Assembly: GCA_016714045.1 (NCBI GenBank)
Contig: JADJNY010000015.1
Coordinates: 806,001-870,000, forward strand
Direction of reading: 5' to 3'
From: Planctomycetota bacterium
Lineage (GTDB): Bacteria; Planctomycetota; UBA1135; GCA-002686595
Length of the DNA stretch: 64,000 bases
The first letter of the stretch is position 1; every line of letters begins with the position of its first letter. Under the pieces are notes generated by a model. It did no database searches, was not told the origin of the DNA, and saw nothing but the letters and a program-made list of their open reading frames with translations. Position numbers and translations under genes: made by a program. Below are positions 42,313 to 50,978 of the stretch, piece after piece.

Positions 42313-44163
42313 CTAGTCGTCGTCCTCGTCGGGGTGCTCGTGGCAGAGCGTGCAGCTGATCGGCGTGCCCTTCGCAACGCTGATCGTCTGGCCCTCGACG
42401 TTCCACGTGCGGGCGTCCGCCGCGCGCGAGAGCGCCGTCCCGGCGAGCGTCGCGCCGTGGCAGGCGCGGCACGTGGCCGATTGCGTCTCGTAGAGCTCGT
42501 GGTGGTCGTGGACGAAGCTCGCGCTGTTCACCTGGTGCATCCCGTGCGGTCCGCCGAGCGTCAGCGTCGGCAGCGTGCCCGGCGCGTGGCAGGCGGCGCA
42601 CTCGATCAGCGAGCCGGAGTGACCTTGGACCTGGTTCGCGGCGACGTTGTCGTTCGCGGCGGGGAGCGCGTTCGGCCACTCCGCGTGCGTGCTGCCGTGG
42701 CAGGCCTCGCACGCGATCTCTCCGTGGCCCTTGCTGAAGCGGTAGAGCGTGTTCGGGTTCTCCGCGAAGCGCGAGCTCGGAGCGGAAATCGGCGACGCCG
42801 ACGTGTCCCCGACGCGCCACGCCTGCCGCAGACGGATCCCGTCCACGGCCAGGACGACGTTCGGACCCGTGAGGTGGTTCGTGGCGTCACCGGTGTGGCA
42901 GGACTGGCAGCGCGGGAGGTCCATCCACGGCCGCCGCGCCTCGCCATCGTGCGCTCCATCGAGGCTGCCGCCGGACACGAGCGGGTACGCGCCGCCGACC
43001 GCGAGCATGTCCCCGTGGCACGAGTAGCAGTCCATTCCGCCCGTCTTCATGGCGCCACGCAGGCACTCCGTCTGCGCTCCGGGGTGGCACTGGTAGCACG
43101 TCGCCTGGATCGAGCCGCCCGGCGGGAACACCGGCTGGCCCTGCGCATCGAGCTGCATGCCGTGGAACGAGTGCATGACGCTCGACATGAGCTTCGGGAT
43201 CGCGGACGGAGCGAGCTGGCGCGCGTTCCCGGCGGGCGAGGTGCTCGTCGCGCCGACCGTCACGCCGACGCCCGGGTTGCCGCCGCCGCCGCCGATCGTC
43301 GTGCCCGAGCTGTGCGGCGGCGCGCCCGTTCCGGCGAGGTCGAGCGGCGGTGAGTAGTGGCACGACGCGCACAACACCGGCTGGTGACCGAGCAGGTCCG
43401 TGCCCTGGTTCGCGTCGTGCAGGATGAGCACGTTGCGCTTCGATTGGATCTCGGGGTCGGGGTCGTTCGACCACGTGATCGTCGGGTCGCTCGCCGCGAT
43501 CGTGCCCGTGAGGTGGCAGTTGCGGCAGTCCGTCTCGCTCGCGACGGGCACGACGACGTCCGTGGACGCGAGCACCTGCCCGGTCGACGGGTTGCGCGCC
43601 TGGATGCGCAGCAAGGGATAGGGGTTCGTGCCGCCGAGGTCGTCGACCGGCGTGATCGGGATGCCGAAGGCGCGGAAGAGCTGCTCGTCGTCGTTCCACG
43701 CGAGCGGCTGCGGGCCGGGCGTCGGCGCGTCGGCCGGCATGTAGAGGCCCGTGACGCCCTGGCCCGGAGGAAGCGTGACGCCGAAGAGTCCGTTCACGTG
43801 CGCCCAGAAATCGGTCTTGCCGATGCTGCGCGAGTTGATCGAGCCGTGAGCGTCCGCGACGGGCGCGTACGTGAGCTCCACCTGACCGGGCAAGAGCACT
43901 TGCGGCGTGCCGTTCGCGACGCGTCGCACGACCTGAGCGTTCACGACGTTGAACGGCGGCAGGATCGAGAACACGGAGAACTCGCGGTCCATGCAGTGCA
44001 TGCCGAGGTCGTTGTTCGCGAGCACTCGGTACTCGCCCGGGGGGACGATGATCGCTGCCGGCGGATCGACCGCGGGGGGCGCGGAGTTCGAGGCTCCACC
44101 ACAGCCGAGGACGACGAGTGAAAAGGACACGACGGAGACGGAGCCGAAGAGTGAGTGATGCAT
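42313..44163 (-). CDS. Nine-haem c-type cytochrome lipoprotein
   Basis: 616 aa from the ATG at 44163 (MHHSLFGSVSVVSFSLVVLG, Cys lipobox at LGCGG). The N-terminal third is beta-rich with LANNDLGMHCMDREFSVFSI. Nine CxxCH motifs follow: CRNCH, CASCH, CYQCH, CYSCH, CQSCH, CEACH, CAACH, CRACH and CTLCH. It ends EHPDEDDD. A surface or periplasmic electron-transfer protein. An N-terminal domain of this type is seen in exported multihaem proteins. Gly-rich loop (TTIGGGGGNPGVGV) in the middle. Partner oxidoreductase not visible. Confidence 0.88.
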   Translation of the reverse strand: MHHSLFGSVSVVSFSLVVLGCGGASNSAPPAVDPPAAIIVPPGEYRVLANNDLGMHCMDREFSVFSILPPFNVVNAQVVRRVANGTPQVLLPGQVELTYAPVADAHGSINSRSIGKTDFWAHVNGLFGVTLPPGQGVTGLYMPADAPTPGPQPLAWNDDEQLFRAFGIPITPVDDLGGTNPYPLLRIQARNPSTGQVLASTDVVVPVASETDCRNCHLTGTIAASDPTITWSNDPDPEIQSKRNVLILHDANQGTDLLGHQPVLCASCHYSPPLDLAGTGAPPHSSGTTIGGGGGNPGVGVTVGATSTSPAGNARQLAPSAIPKLMSSVMHSFHGMQLDAQGQPVFPPGGSIQATCYQCHPGAQTECLRGAMKTGGMDCYSCHGDMLAVGGAYPLVSGGSLDGAHDGEARRPWMDLPRCQSCHTGDATNHLTGPNVVLAVDGIRLRQAWRVGDTSASPISAPSSRFAENPNTLYRFSKGHGEIACEACHGSTHAEWPNALPAANDNVAANQVQGHSGSLIECAACHAPGTLPTLTLGGPHGMHQVNSASFVHDHHELYETQSATCRACHGATLAGTALSRAADARTWNVEGQTISVAKGTPISCTLCHEHPDEDDD

Positions 44164-44455
44164 GTGTTTCGTCCAGCAACCCCGGACGATCACCATCGCA
44201 CCACCCTCCCCGTCCCCTGGCGACGGGCTCGAAGTCGCAGGGTGTTCGACGCGTCACCTCGCAGTGGTGCGCAGGAACCATGGCGGTTCGTTCAGACTTC
44301 AGGCTTCCAAGCGTCGGAGTATGACCATGCAGTCATGTTCGAGCGGACGTCGGCCGAGCGCATGGACGACCCCGGCATCGTCGAGCACGTGCGGAACGTG
44401 AGCGCGGATCGCGGCAGCCCCGCGCGCACCGCCGCGTGAGCGTGGACGCGACGTT
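44164..44455. other. Upstream region of the cytochrome gene
   Basis: 292 bp with slightly lower GC than average (e.g. CAAGCGTCGGAGTATGACCA). It probably holds the promoter of the minus-strand cytochrome gene. No gene supported. Confidence 0.4.
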
Positions 44456-44836
44456 TCAGCTCGGCTTGCGCTGCACGAGGAACACGTGCAGGTGCTCCGG
44501 ACCGACGGGAGCGAGCTCGTACCCGTTCACGTCGATCATCGCGGCGAGGAAGCGCGGGAGTTCTTGGCGCTCGATGTTCAGGCTCCCGAACAACTTCATC
44601 GGCGTCGAGCGGAGCTCCTTCGCGACCTCGGCCTCGAAGGTGAAGTTCAGGCCGGACTCCTGCTGGCAGCGCTTCAGGAAGGTCTCGATCGTCGTCGACG
44701 AGCTCGCGCAGTCGGACAGGTCGATCCGAGGTGCGGGTGCGGCTGCGGAGTCGACGGAGCGAGGCTCGGTCGGTGCGTGGCACGCGGAAGCGAGGAGGAG
44801 GGCGGAGAGGACGGCGAAGGTGCGTGCGGGGTGCAT
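44456..44836 (-). CDS. Small lipoprotein with secretin/STN-like short domain
   Basis: 126 aa. Signal MHPARTFAVLSALLLASAC with lipobox ASAC. The mature part has ESGLNFTFEAEVAKELRST, then IERQELPRFLAAMIDVNGYE and GPEHLHVFLVQ. This order of strands (residue binding, short helix, final beta) resembles the small N0/STN domain of secretins and TonB receptors. The similarity is by eye only. It follows proS on the same strand at 145 bp. Confidence 0.55.
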   Translation of the reverse strand: MHPARTFAVLSALLLASACHAPTEPRSVDSAAAPAPRIDLSDCASSSTTIETFLKRCQQESGLNFTFEAEVAKELRSTPMKLFGSLNIERQELPRFLAAMIDVNGYELAPVGPEHLHVFLVQRKPS

Positions 44837-44920
44837 CTCGATGTTCCTTTGGGGTGGGAGTGGGCGAGCGACGCACCGCGGAGCGGGGGCTTCCCGGACC
44901 GCGAGGACCTTCCGGAACGA

Positions 44921-44960
44921 GCGCGCCCCGCGCGTCCCTGCGGGGACGGGCGAGGCGCGC
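44921..44960 (-). terminator. Imperfect hairpin downstream of proS
   Basis: Outer arms GCGCGCC (44921-44927) and GGCGCGC (44954-44960), inner arms GTCCC/GGGAC around a TGCG loop, about 20 bp beyond the proS stop. Weak candidate. Confidence 0.4.
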
Positions 44961-44980
44961 GATCGACGGCGGAGCGTGCG

Positions 44981-46483
44981 TCAGTAGTTCTTGGCGAAGA
45001 GCACGCGCTGCGCGCTCGGTGCACCGGTCTTGATGCACTTGCCCGGCTCCGCCGCGGGGCCTTGGCCGGCGAGCGGGATGCAGCGGATCGTGGCCTTCGT
45101 CGCTTCCTTGATCGCGAGCTCCGTCGCCGTCGTGCCGTCCCAGTGCGCGAAGACGAACTTCGAGCCTTGGTCGGTGAAGACGTCGGTGAAGTCCTTCCAC
45201 GAGTCGACGGTGATCGTGTTCTTCTGGCGGAACTCGAGCGCGCGCTGGAACAGGAAGGCTTGGAATTCGTCGAGCACCTTGCCGAGCGACACGCCGAGGT
45301 CCTTCATCGGCAGCGTCTCCTTCTTCGGCTTGCCGTTGGGCTCGATCGGCGCGATGCGCCGTTTGATCATCACGGTCTGCGACTGCAGGTCGCGCGGGCC
45401 GAGCTCGACGCGCACGGGGACGCCCTTGCGCTCCCACTCGTAGTACTTCTCGCCGGGCCGCACGTTTTCGCGGTCGTCGACCTTCACGGCGAGCCCGTCG
45501 TCGCGCAGCTCCTTCGCGATCCGGTGCGCGGCCTCGACCGTCTGTGCCTTCTCTGCGTCCGTCTTGTAGATCGGCACGATCACGACGTGGATCGGCGCGA
45601 GCTTGGGCGGGAGCACGAGCCCGTCGTCGTCGCTGTGCGCCATGACGACCGCGCCGACGAGGCGCGTCGAGACGCCCCACGACGTTTGCCACACGTGCTC
45701 GCGCACGCCGGCGGTGTTCTGGAACGTGACGTCGAACGCCTTGCCGAAGTTCTGGCCGAGGTCGTGGCTCGTGCCGGCCTGGAGCGCCTTGCCGTCCTGC
45801 ATCATCGCCTCGATGCATTGCGTCTCGACGGCGCCGGCGAAGCGCTCGTTCGCGGTCTTCACGCCCTGGATCACGGGCAGCGCCATGATCTCCTGCGCGA
45901 AGTCGCGGTAGACGTCGAGCATGCGGCTCACTTCCTCCTTCGCTTCCTCGTGCGAGGCGTGCGCCGTGTGGCCTTCCTGCCACAGGAACTCGCCAGTGCG
46001 CAGGAAGAGGCGCGTGCGCAGCTCCCAGCGCATGACGTTCGCCCATTGATTGATGAGCAGCGGCAGGTCGCGGTAGCTGTCGATCCACTTCGCGAAGAAG
46101 TGACCGATGATCGTCTCGGAGGTCGGGCGGACGACGTAGGGCTCCTCGAGCTCGTTCTTGACGACGAGCTTGCCGTCGACGGCCTTCAGGCCGGAGTGCG
46201 TGACGACCGCGACCTCCATCGCGAAGCCCTGCACGTGCGCCGCCTCCTTCGCGAGGAACGAGAGCGGGATGAGCATCGGGAAGTAGGCGTTCTGGTGCCC
46301 CGTCGCCTTGAAGCGGCGGTCGAGGTCGGCCTGCATCTTCTCCCAGATCGCATAGCCGTGCGGCTTGATGACCATGCAGCCGCGGACGACCTCCGCCGCT
46401 TCGGCGAGACCGGCGTGCTGGATCACGTCCTGGTACCACTGCGAGTAGTCCTGGGAGCGGGGAGTGATGCGGGCTTCGGCCAT
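44981..46483 (-). CDS. proS: Prolyl-tRNA synthetase, archaeal/eukaryote-type
   Basis: 500 aa from the ATG at 46483 (MAEARITPRSQDYSQWYQDV). Class II landmarks: VIKPHGYAIWEKMQADLDRR, PYVVRPTSETIIGHFFAKWI (motif 1-2 region), MRWELRTRLFLRTGEFLWQE (motif 2), and GTSHDLGQNFGKAF. An anticodon-binding domain and a zinc-type C-terminal domain follow, ending LFAKNY. It lacks the editing insertion of the bacterial-type enzyme. The length matches the archaeal-type family. It charges tRNA-Pro. Probably the housekeeping copy. Confidence 0.95.
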   Translation of the reverse strand: MAEARITPRSQDYSQWYQDVIQHAGLAEAAEVVRGCMVIKPHGYAIWEKMQADLDRRFKATGHQNAYFPMLIPLSFLAKEAAHVQGFAMEVAVVTHSGLKAVDGKLVVKNELEEPYVVRPTSETIIGHFFAKWIDSYRDLPLLINQWANVMRWELRTRLFLRTGEFLWQEGHTAHASHEEAKEEVSRMLDVYRDFAQEIMALPVIQGVKTANERFAGAVETQCIEAMMQDGKALQAGTSHDLGQNFGKAFDVTFQNTAGVREHVWQTSWGVSTRLVGAVVMAHSDDDGLVLPPKLAPIHVVIVPIYKTDAEKAQTVEAAHRIAKELRDDGLAVKVDDRENVRPGEKYYEWERKGVPVRVELGPRDLQSQTVMIKRRIAPIEPNGKPKKETLPMKDLGVSLGKVLDEFQAFLFQRALEFRQKNTITVDSWKDFTDVFTDQGSKFVFAHWDGTTATELAIKEATKATIRCIPLAGQGPAAEPGKCIKTGAPSAQRVLFAKNY

Positions 46484-46623
46484 GGTGAGCGCTGGAGTCG
46501 GTTCGTCGAATGCACCCCGCGTCGGTCGGATCCGCGTGGATCCCGCGCGAGGGGCGGAAAGCGTAAGGCACCCGCGCGCGAGGCGCCACACGAGGGAGGC
46601 CACCGTTGCGAAGTCGACCGTCA

Positions 46624-46926
46624 CTACGCAAGGAGCAGCGCTCCGGAAGCGCTCGCGACATTGGCTAGCAGGCTCCAGACGAGCGCGCGCGGCCAGACGC
46701 CGAGCCCAGCGAGCACGAAGATCCACGTCTCGGCGGTGACGACGAGCGCCTCCGTCGGCCAGAACCCCAGCTCCGGCGCGACTCCGAAAGCGATCGGGTG
46801 CGTGATCAAGTTCGCGGCGAGCCCGCCGAACAAGATACGCCGGCGGTAGGGCCTCGGCGCGAAGAGCGCGAGCACCAGGAGCTCGACCGACACGGTCCAG
46901 GCAAAGGCGAGGAGGAAGAGCTGCAT
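46624..46926 (-). CDS. Small integral membrane protein
   Basis: 100 aa from the ATG at 46926, 4 bp after the upstream gene's stop. A GTG at 46941 would overlap it. About three hydrophobic helices: MQLFLLAFAWTVSVELLVLA, LFGGLAANLITHPIAFGV and ETWIFVLAGLGVWPRALVWS. Likely co-transcribed with the tail-anchored protein upstream. No family recognised. Confidence 0.65.
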   Translation of the reverse strand: MQLFLLAFAWTVSVELLVLALFAPRPYRRRILFGGLAANLITHPIAFGVAPELGFWPTEALVVTAETWIFVLAGLGVWPRALVWSLLANVASASGALLLA

Positions 46927-46930
46927 CGCC

Positions 46931-47410
46931 TCACGCCGCACTGGCGCGGCGCCTCGAACGCACGAGGTACGTCACACCGGCGGCGACGAGCGCGATCGGA
47001 ACGACCACGTTCACGAGCGGCGGCCATGCGTACTCGCGAGTCTCGCCGGTGACGACGTAGCGCAATCCTCCGTTCTCGATCTGCTCGAGGCGCAAGCGGG
47101 TCTCGATGCATCGGAGCGGGTTCCAGAAGCCAACGAAATGGCCGTGTTCCGGCGGGAGGGAGACGCTTGGATGCGAAGTCAGCCAGTCCTCGCTGTACGA
47201 GGCGGGGAGCTCCTCCCCCAAGCCCGCGACGGACAGATGGGTGCGGTACCACCGGCACGAGAAGGGGACGCCGGGATGGACCGCCTCCGCGCGCGGCGAG
47301 ACCACGACGACCCCGCTCTGGAACACGGGGCCGTCCTCGAGCACGAACTCGTGCCGCACGTACTGCGTGCCTGGGAGGACGAGGTTGGCGGTGGTCGAAC
47401 TCCGAGACAT
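46931..47410 (-). CDS. C-tail-anchored protein, paralogue A
   Basis: 159 aa, MSRSSTTANLVLPGTQYVRH. No signal peptide. A beta-rich domain (HEFVLEDGPVFQSGVVVVSP, GHFVGFWNPLRCIETRLRLE) ends in one C-terminal transmembrane helix (VNVVVPIALVAAGVTYLV) and a basic tail (RSRRRASAA). Clear paralogue of the next gene upstream: the shared blocks are LVLPGxxxVRHE, FVGFWNPLxRIETR and VTGETREYAWPP. Function unknown. Confidence 0.65.
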   Translation of the reverse strand: MSRSSTTANLVLPGTQYVRHEFVLEDGPVFQSGVVVVSPRAEAVHPGVPFSCRWYRTHLSVAGLGEELPASYSEDWLTSHPSVSLPPEHGHFVGFWNPLRCIETRLRLEQIENGGLRYVVTGETREYAWPPLVNVVVPIALVAAGVTYLVRSRRRASAA

Positions 47411-47601
47411 CTCTGTGGGGGTAGGGGCGTCTTGGGGGGCGCACGGTCCGGATTCGGAGCATCGCTCGCAGACTTGGACGAGCTCGCTGCTGGGCTGATT
47501 CCGCGCGCTCGGTTGAGTCCGCGCAAGGCCTGACCTTCCGCGGGCGCGGTGGCCTTGCTCGTGAGGTTCGGGGGCGGCTCGCAGCGGGGCGGCCGGGTTG
47601 C

Positions 47602-48111
47602 TTAGGCCGACCGCATTCGCCGCCGCCGCCGCAAGAGTAACCAGACGCCGCATGCGACGAGCACGACCGGCACGGCCCAGTTCAGGAAGGGCGGCCACGC
47701 GTGCTCGCGGGTCTCGCCGGTGACCGTGAGCTGGATCGCGGCGCCGTCGACGCCGTCGACGCGCGCGCGGGTCTCGATGCGCGCGAGCGGGTTCCACAGG
47801 CCGACGAAGCGCACCTGCTCGACCGGGGGCGCCGAGCTCGGGTGGCTCGACTTCCACGCGTCGTCGAGCTCGGCCGGCAGGGGCTCGTCCGGTCGCGCGG
47901 CGTAGAGGCGCGTTCCGTACTTGCTCGAGAAGCGGAAGGGCTCGCCGGGGTGGAGGCGTTCGAGGCCTCGGAAGCCGTGCATCGGGTACCCGACGAAGAC
48001 CCAGTCCTTCCAGGCGGGGCCGTCCTCGAGGACGAGCTCGTGGCGGACGTCCTTCGCGCCGGGGAGGATCAGGTCGGCGAGGTTCGCGGTCGTGGAGGAG
48101 GAGGGAGTCAC
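47602..48111 (-). CDS. C-tail-anchored protein, paralogue B
   Basis: 169 aa, GTG start. Same architecture as paralogue A: LILPGAKDVRHELVLEDGPA, FVGLWNPLARIETRARV, VTGETREHAWPPFLNW, then the transmembrane helix AVPVVLVACGVWLLL and an Arg-rich tail. 191 bp separates the two copies, so they arose by tandem duplication. Function unknown. Confidence 0.65.
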   Translation of the reverse strand: MTPSSSTTANLADLILPGAKDVRHELVLEDGPAWKDWVFVGYPMHGFRGLERLHPGEPFRFSSKYGTRLYAARPDEPLPAELDDAWKSSHPSSAPPVEQVRFVGLWNPLARIETRARVDGVDGAAIQLTVTGETREHAWPPFLNWAVPVVLVACGVWLLLRRRRRMRSA

Positions 48112-48355
48112 GGCGGGGGAGGCTAGCAGCCTGAGGGGTCGGGGTGGGGCTGTAGGCCGGCCTGACGGGGCGTTTCAGCGGCGTTCCAGGTCCGAATCCG
48201 GCCTGCGACTCGGCCCGAGTTCCGCCTTCAGCGCCTCGGGGTTCCTTCCGACAACTGCGAGGCCTCCCCGCCGCTTCGAGTGGAGCTAGACTGTCGGCCT
48301 TCGCAGGCAACGTGAGCTTGCCAGGACCCGCAGAAACCATTCGGAGCGCTTCCTC

Positions 48356-48892
48356 ATGACCACCACCGCCCAGATCACCCCCGACATGACGATGGAGCAG
48401 ATCCTCGAGATCGCCCCGTCGGCCCAGCGTGCGCTGTTTCAGCGCTACCACGTCGGCGGCTGCTCGTCGTGCGGGTTCCAGCCCACGGACACGCTGGCCC
48501 AGGTGTGCAAGGACCACAACATCTTGGACGTCAAGGAGGTGCTCCGCACCATCCACTCGGCCCACGAGGCCGACTCCAAGCTCCAGGTCGACGCCCGCAC
48601 CGTGAAGGGCTGGCTCGACGCGAAGGAGGACTTCTCCTTCATCGACGTCCGCACGCCGGAGGAGTGGGAGCTCGCCAAGATCCCCCAGGCCGAGCTGATC
48701 GACTACGACAACCCGGGCAAGTACATGGGCCTCCCCAAGGACCGCAAGCTCGTCTTCTCCTGCAAGACCGGCATGCGCAGCCTGGACGTGGCGGCCTACT
48801 TCGTCGGCCACGGGTTCACGAACGTCTTCTCGATGCGCGGCGGCATCGATGCCTGGTCGACGGAGGTCGACCGCTCGATCCCGCGCTACTGA
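48356..48892 (+). CDS. Rhodanese with N-terminal DUF1858-like CxxC domain
   Basis: 178 aa, ATG at 48356. Residues 1-65 are a small domain with GGCSSCGFQPTDTLAQVC, like the DUF1858/ScdA-N type that binds iron or sulfur compounds. Residues 75-178 are a single rhodanese domain: FSFIDVRTPEEWELAKIPQA, active-site loop SCKTGMRS (catalytic Cys), and SMRGGIDAWSTEVDRS. It probably carries sulfane sulfur or acts in sulfur/iron handling. Monocistronic, no partner nearby. Confidence 0.85.
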   Translation: MTTTAQITPDMTMEQILEIAPSAQRALFQRYHVGGCSSCGFQPTDTLAQVCKDHNILDVKEVLRTIHSAHEADSKLQVDARTVKGWLDAKEDFSFIDVRTPEEWELAKIPQAELIDYDNPGKYMGLPKDRKLVFSCKTGMRSLDVAAYFVGHGFTNVFSMRGGIDAWSTEVDRSIPRY

Positions 48893-49146
48893 CCCCCGAA
48901 CGGGTCGCCCCTCCCCATGGGGCGGCCGAAACCCCTATGGACACCCGTCCCAACCCCCGAGTACATTCCTGGCGCACGTGCCGGAGTCCTGCCGCTCCGA
49001 CACGCGTACGGACCAGCCCCCTGGTCCGTCGCTGCGATCCCCATCGCAGCGCTCTGGTGTCACCCCTGCCTTGACCCCAGAGCCGCCGAGAAGGTTCTGC
49101 CACCCTCTCGGCCGTCGGCTGATGTCCGCATCAGCAAGACCCGCGC

Positions 49147-49175
49147 GGAGTCGTCTCCCCCAAGGAGACGACTCC
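49147..49175 (+). terminator. Perfect 12-bp hairpin followed by a T-rich tract
   Basis: Arms GGAGTCGTCTCC (49147-49158) and its exact complement (49164-49175), 5-nt loop, then CTTTCATTT. It lies 250 bp beyond the rhodanese stop. Either a terminator for it or part of an unrecognised RNA. Confidence 0.55.
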
Positions 49176-49614
49176 CTTTCATTTCCAGAGGACGTCGCGG
49201 GCGCTGCGATCCGTCGAGAAGCTCGACCGACAGGGCGCCCGGGTGAAAAGGATGCGGGCCATCCGACACCCCCCAGCGTCGGATGGACCCGCGTCGAATC
49301 CAGAACGTCGCACGTCGCGCGGCCCTCGTTCAGCGCTCCCGATGGCTTCCATGGAAAGGAGCGAGCGAGCGACCCGAGGTCGGAGCGCGATCCCCGCCGT
49401 TTCTGCGGCGACCGCGGACTCGCGAGCGTGGCGTTCTCGAAAGAGCGCCCCAACTACGACGCCGACGCTCCGCTGCTCCATTCTTTCTGGGAAAAGAAAG
49501 GGTTTCGACTCCGCGAGGCCGGTCGGCCCGGGGCGGGTGAACGTGTCCCGCGTGCCCTTTCAACCGCGAAAGTTCAGGTGGCAGGGGTGAAGCGCTGCCG
49601 TTGCAGGATGCGGT

Positions 49615-49666
49615 GCGGTGCGGGCTGAACCGGCCGAGGTGCGGTGCGGGCTGAACTTGCCGAGGT
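49615..49666. repeat. 26-bp tandem repeat, about 2.4 copies
   Basis: Units GCGGTGCGGGCTGAAC...CCGAGGT at 49615-49640 and 49641-49666 differ at 2 bases. A partial third unit follows. Gene-free region. Confidence 0.75.
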
Positions 49667-49830
49667 GCGGTGCCCGGATCGCTGGAGCCCGCAGAGCTCG
49701 TCGCGGGTGCGGGGTGGACGGTCCGACGGACGAAGCTGCTCCGCGCTCTCAGCGTGGGCTGGTGCCCGCAGCCCGAAGGGTGGGGACTCGTGTCGGTCGG
49801 GACGCAATTGCCAGGTGAGACGATGCAGGG

Positions 49831-49936
49831 GGAGGAGACGCAACGGAACACAGCGGCTGCTTCGCATTCCGGACCCCGCGCTAGCTCGGGCCGGAGGACC
49901 GGCCCGGGCTAGCGCGGGGTTCTATGGGCTCTCAGC
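49831..49936. ncRNA. Dispersed structured repeat, copy 2, with a 22-bp hairpin
   Basis: Homologous to 5395-5500 (same end blocks GACGCAA... and ...ATGGGCTCTCAG). The hairpin at 49873-49920 pairs 22 bp with one G-T wobble around an AGGA loop: ACCCCGCGCTAGC / GCTAGCGCGGGGT outside, CGGGCCGG / CCGGCCCG inside. It may also act as a terminator for the minus-strand pseudopilin gene that ends at 49997. Confidence 0.5.
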
Positions 49937-49996
49937 ATCGAACGTGCGGCACGGCGAGGAGGTGAGCGCGGCACGAGCCCGTTCGGAGGTGGTGAC

Positions 49997-50437
49997 TCAG
50001 CCTGTGCTGCGCCCGTCGAGTGCTCGAGCGCAGCTGCTGCGTGGATCCGTGGTGCGACGAACCGCGGGTACGCGAAGCCGGTCGCGGCAGTCCATCGCGC
50101 CGCTGGCGTCGACGTCGTACCGCCGACCCAGGAAGTCGAGCGCTTCGACCCCGCTCGACTGACCCGTCGAGTCGCTGACCTGGTATCCGAAGCCGTCGGC
50201 ATCGAAGCGGAACTCGACCGGCGCGCGCAGGAAGAGCGCGCGGCTCTGGGCCAGGTGCAGGTCCTCGACGAGCAGGCGCGCCGCGTTCTCGAGCGTCACC
50301 TCCGCGCGCGCGAAGAAGGCCCAGATCGACACGGCCGCGAGCACGGTGATCCCGACGAGCACGAGCAAGAGCTCGAGCAGCGAAAACCCGCTCCTGCGTG
50401 CCTCTCGGCCCGTTCCCTGGTTGCTCGCCTTCGCCAC
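49997..50437 (-). CDS. Type II secretion/type IV pilus pseudopilin, GspH/FimT-like
   Basis: 146 aa from the GTG at 50437, with a GAGGAA site just upstream. A type III prepilin signal RRSGFSLLELLLVLVGITV (cleavage G/F, Glu5 present) and the usual helix continue into a minor-pseudopilin pattern (LVEDLHLAQSRALFLRAPVE). The last 40 residues are Arg-rich and not typical, so the end may be altered by an indel. Probably a structural tip component of a type II secretion pseudopilus. Other gsp genes are not in the window. Confidence 0.75.
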   Translation of the reverse strand: MAKASNQGTGREARRSGFSLLELLLVLVGITVLAAVSIWAFFARAEVTLENAARLLVEDLHLAQSRALFLRAPVEFRFDADGFGYQVSDSTGQSSGVEALDFLGRRYDVDASGAMDCRDRLRVPAVRRTTDPRSSCARALDGRSTG

Positions 50438-50978
50438 GGAGTTCCTCGTTTGTCGGCGCCCGGGCCGGGTTGCCTCAAGCCCTCGGAAGGATGTTCCAGA
50501 AGGCCGCGCGGGGGAAGAGGGGACTGCCCCGGGGCGCGTTGTCTTTCGGGACGCCCGCGAGCCGGGCCGGGTGAGGCCCTCGTCCAGCCCGGGCCCGAAG
50601 CAACCCATCCCCCCAGGCGGCTTGCGCCCGAGCACCCCGCACGCGAGCGCAACCCGAGCCCACGCGGCTCAAACCCACGCGACTCGGGGCGTGGCAACCC
50701 ATGCACGAGGAGATCGAGACCGAACGAAGCCGAGAGGTTGCCGGTCAAGCCCAGGTCCGAACCGCTCGACTGCACCGGAAGATCAACGACCTGCACCGCG
50801 TCCGTCCGCTCGCCACGCTCTACCTCGGCCGCGCTCGGCCTCGAGAGCACGCCTCCGGACCTCCGCGACCAGCCCTCGCGCGCTCCGAGCTCCTGGCCTC
50901 GGCCCCTCTTGCACGCCTAACCATGCAGGACGCCTGCCGAGCTCCGCCCCGCACACGAGGCCGCGCTCGTCCTGCCGC
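50438..50978. other. Gap between the two pseudopilin-like genes
   Basis: 541 bp. Open frames on both strands are Arg/Pro/Ser-rich shadows without supported starts. Nothing recognised. Confidence 0.45.

Larger units (their letters stand above)
48893..49996. other. 1.1-kb region without a supportable gene
   Basis: Several frames are open by GC bias alone. None has a start with ribosome-binding site or a protein-like composition. It contains a hairpin (49147-49175), a 26-bp tandem repeat (49615-49666) and copy 2 of the dispersed structured repeat (49831-49936). Confidence 0.5.
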
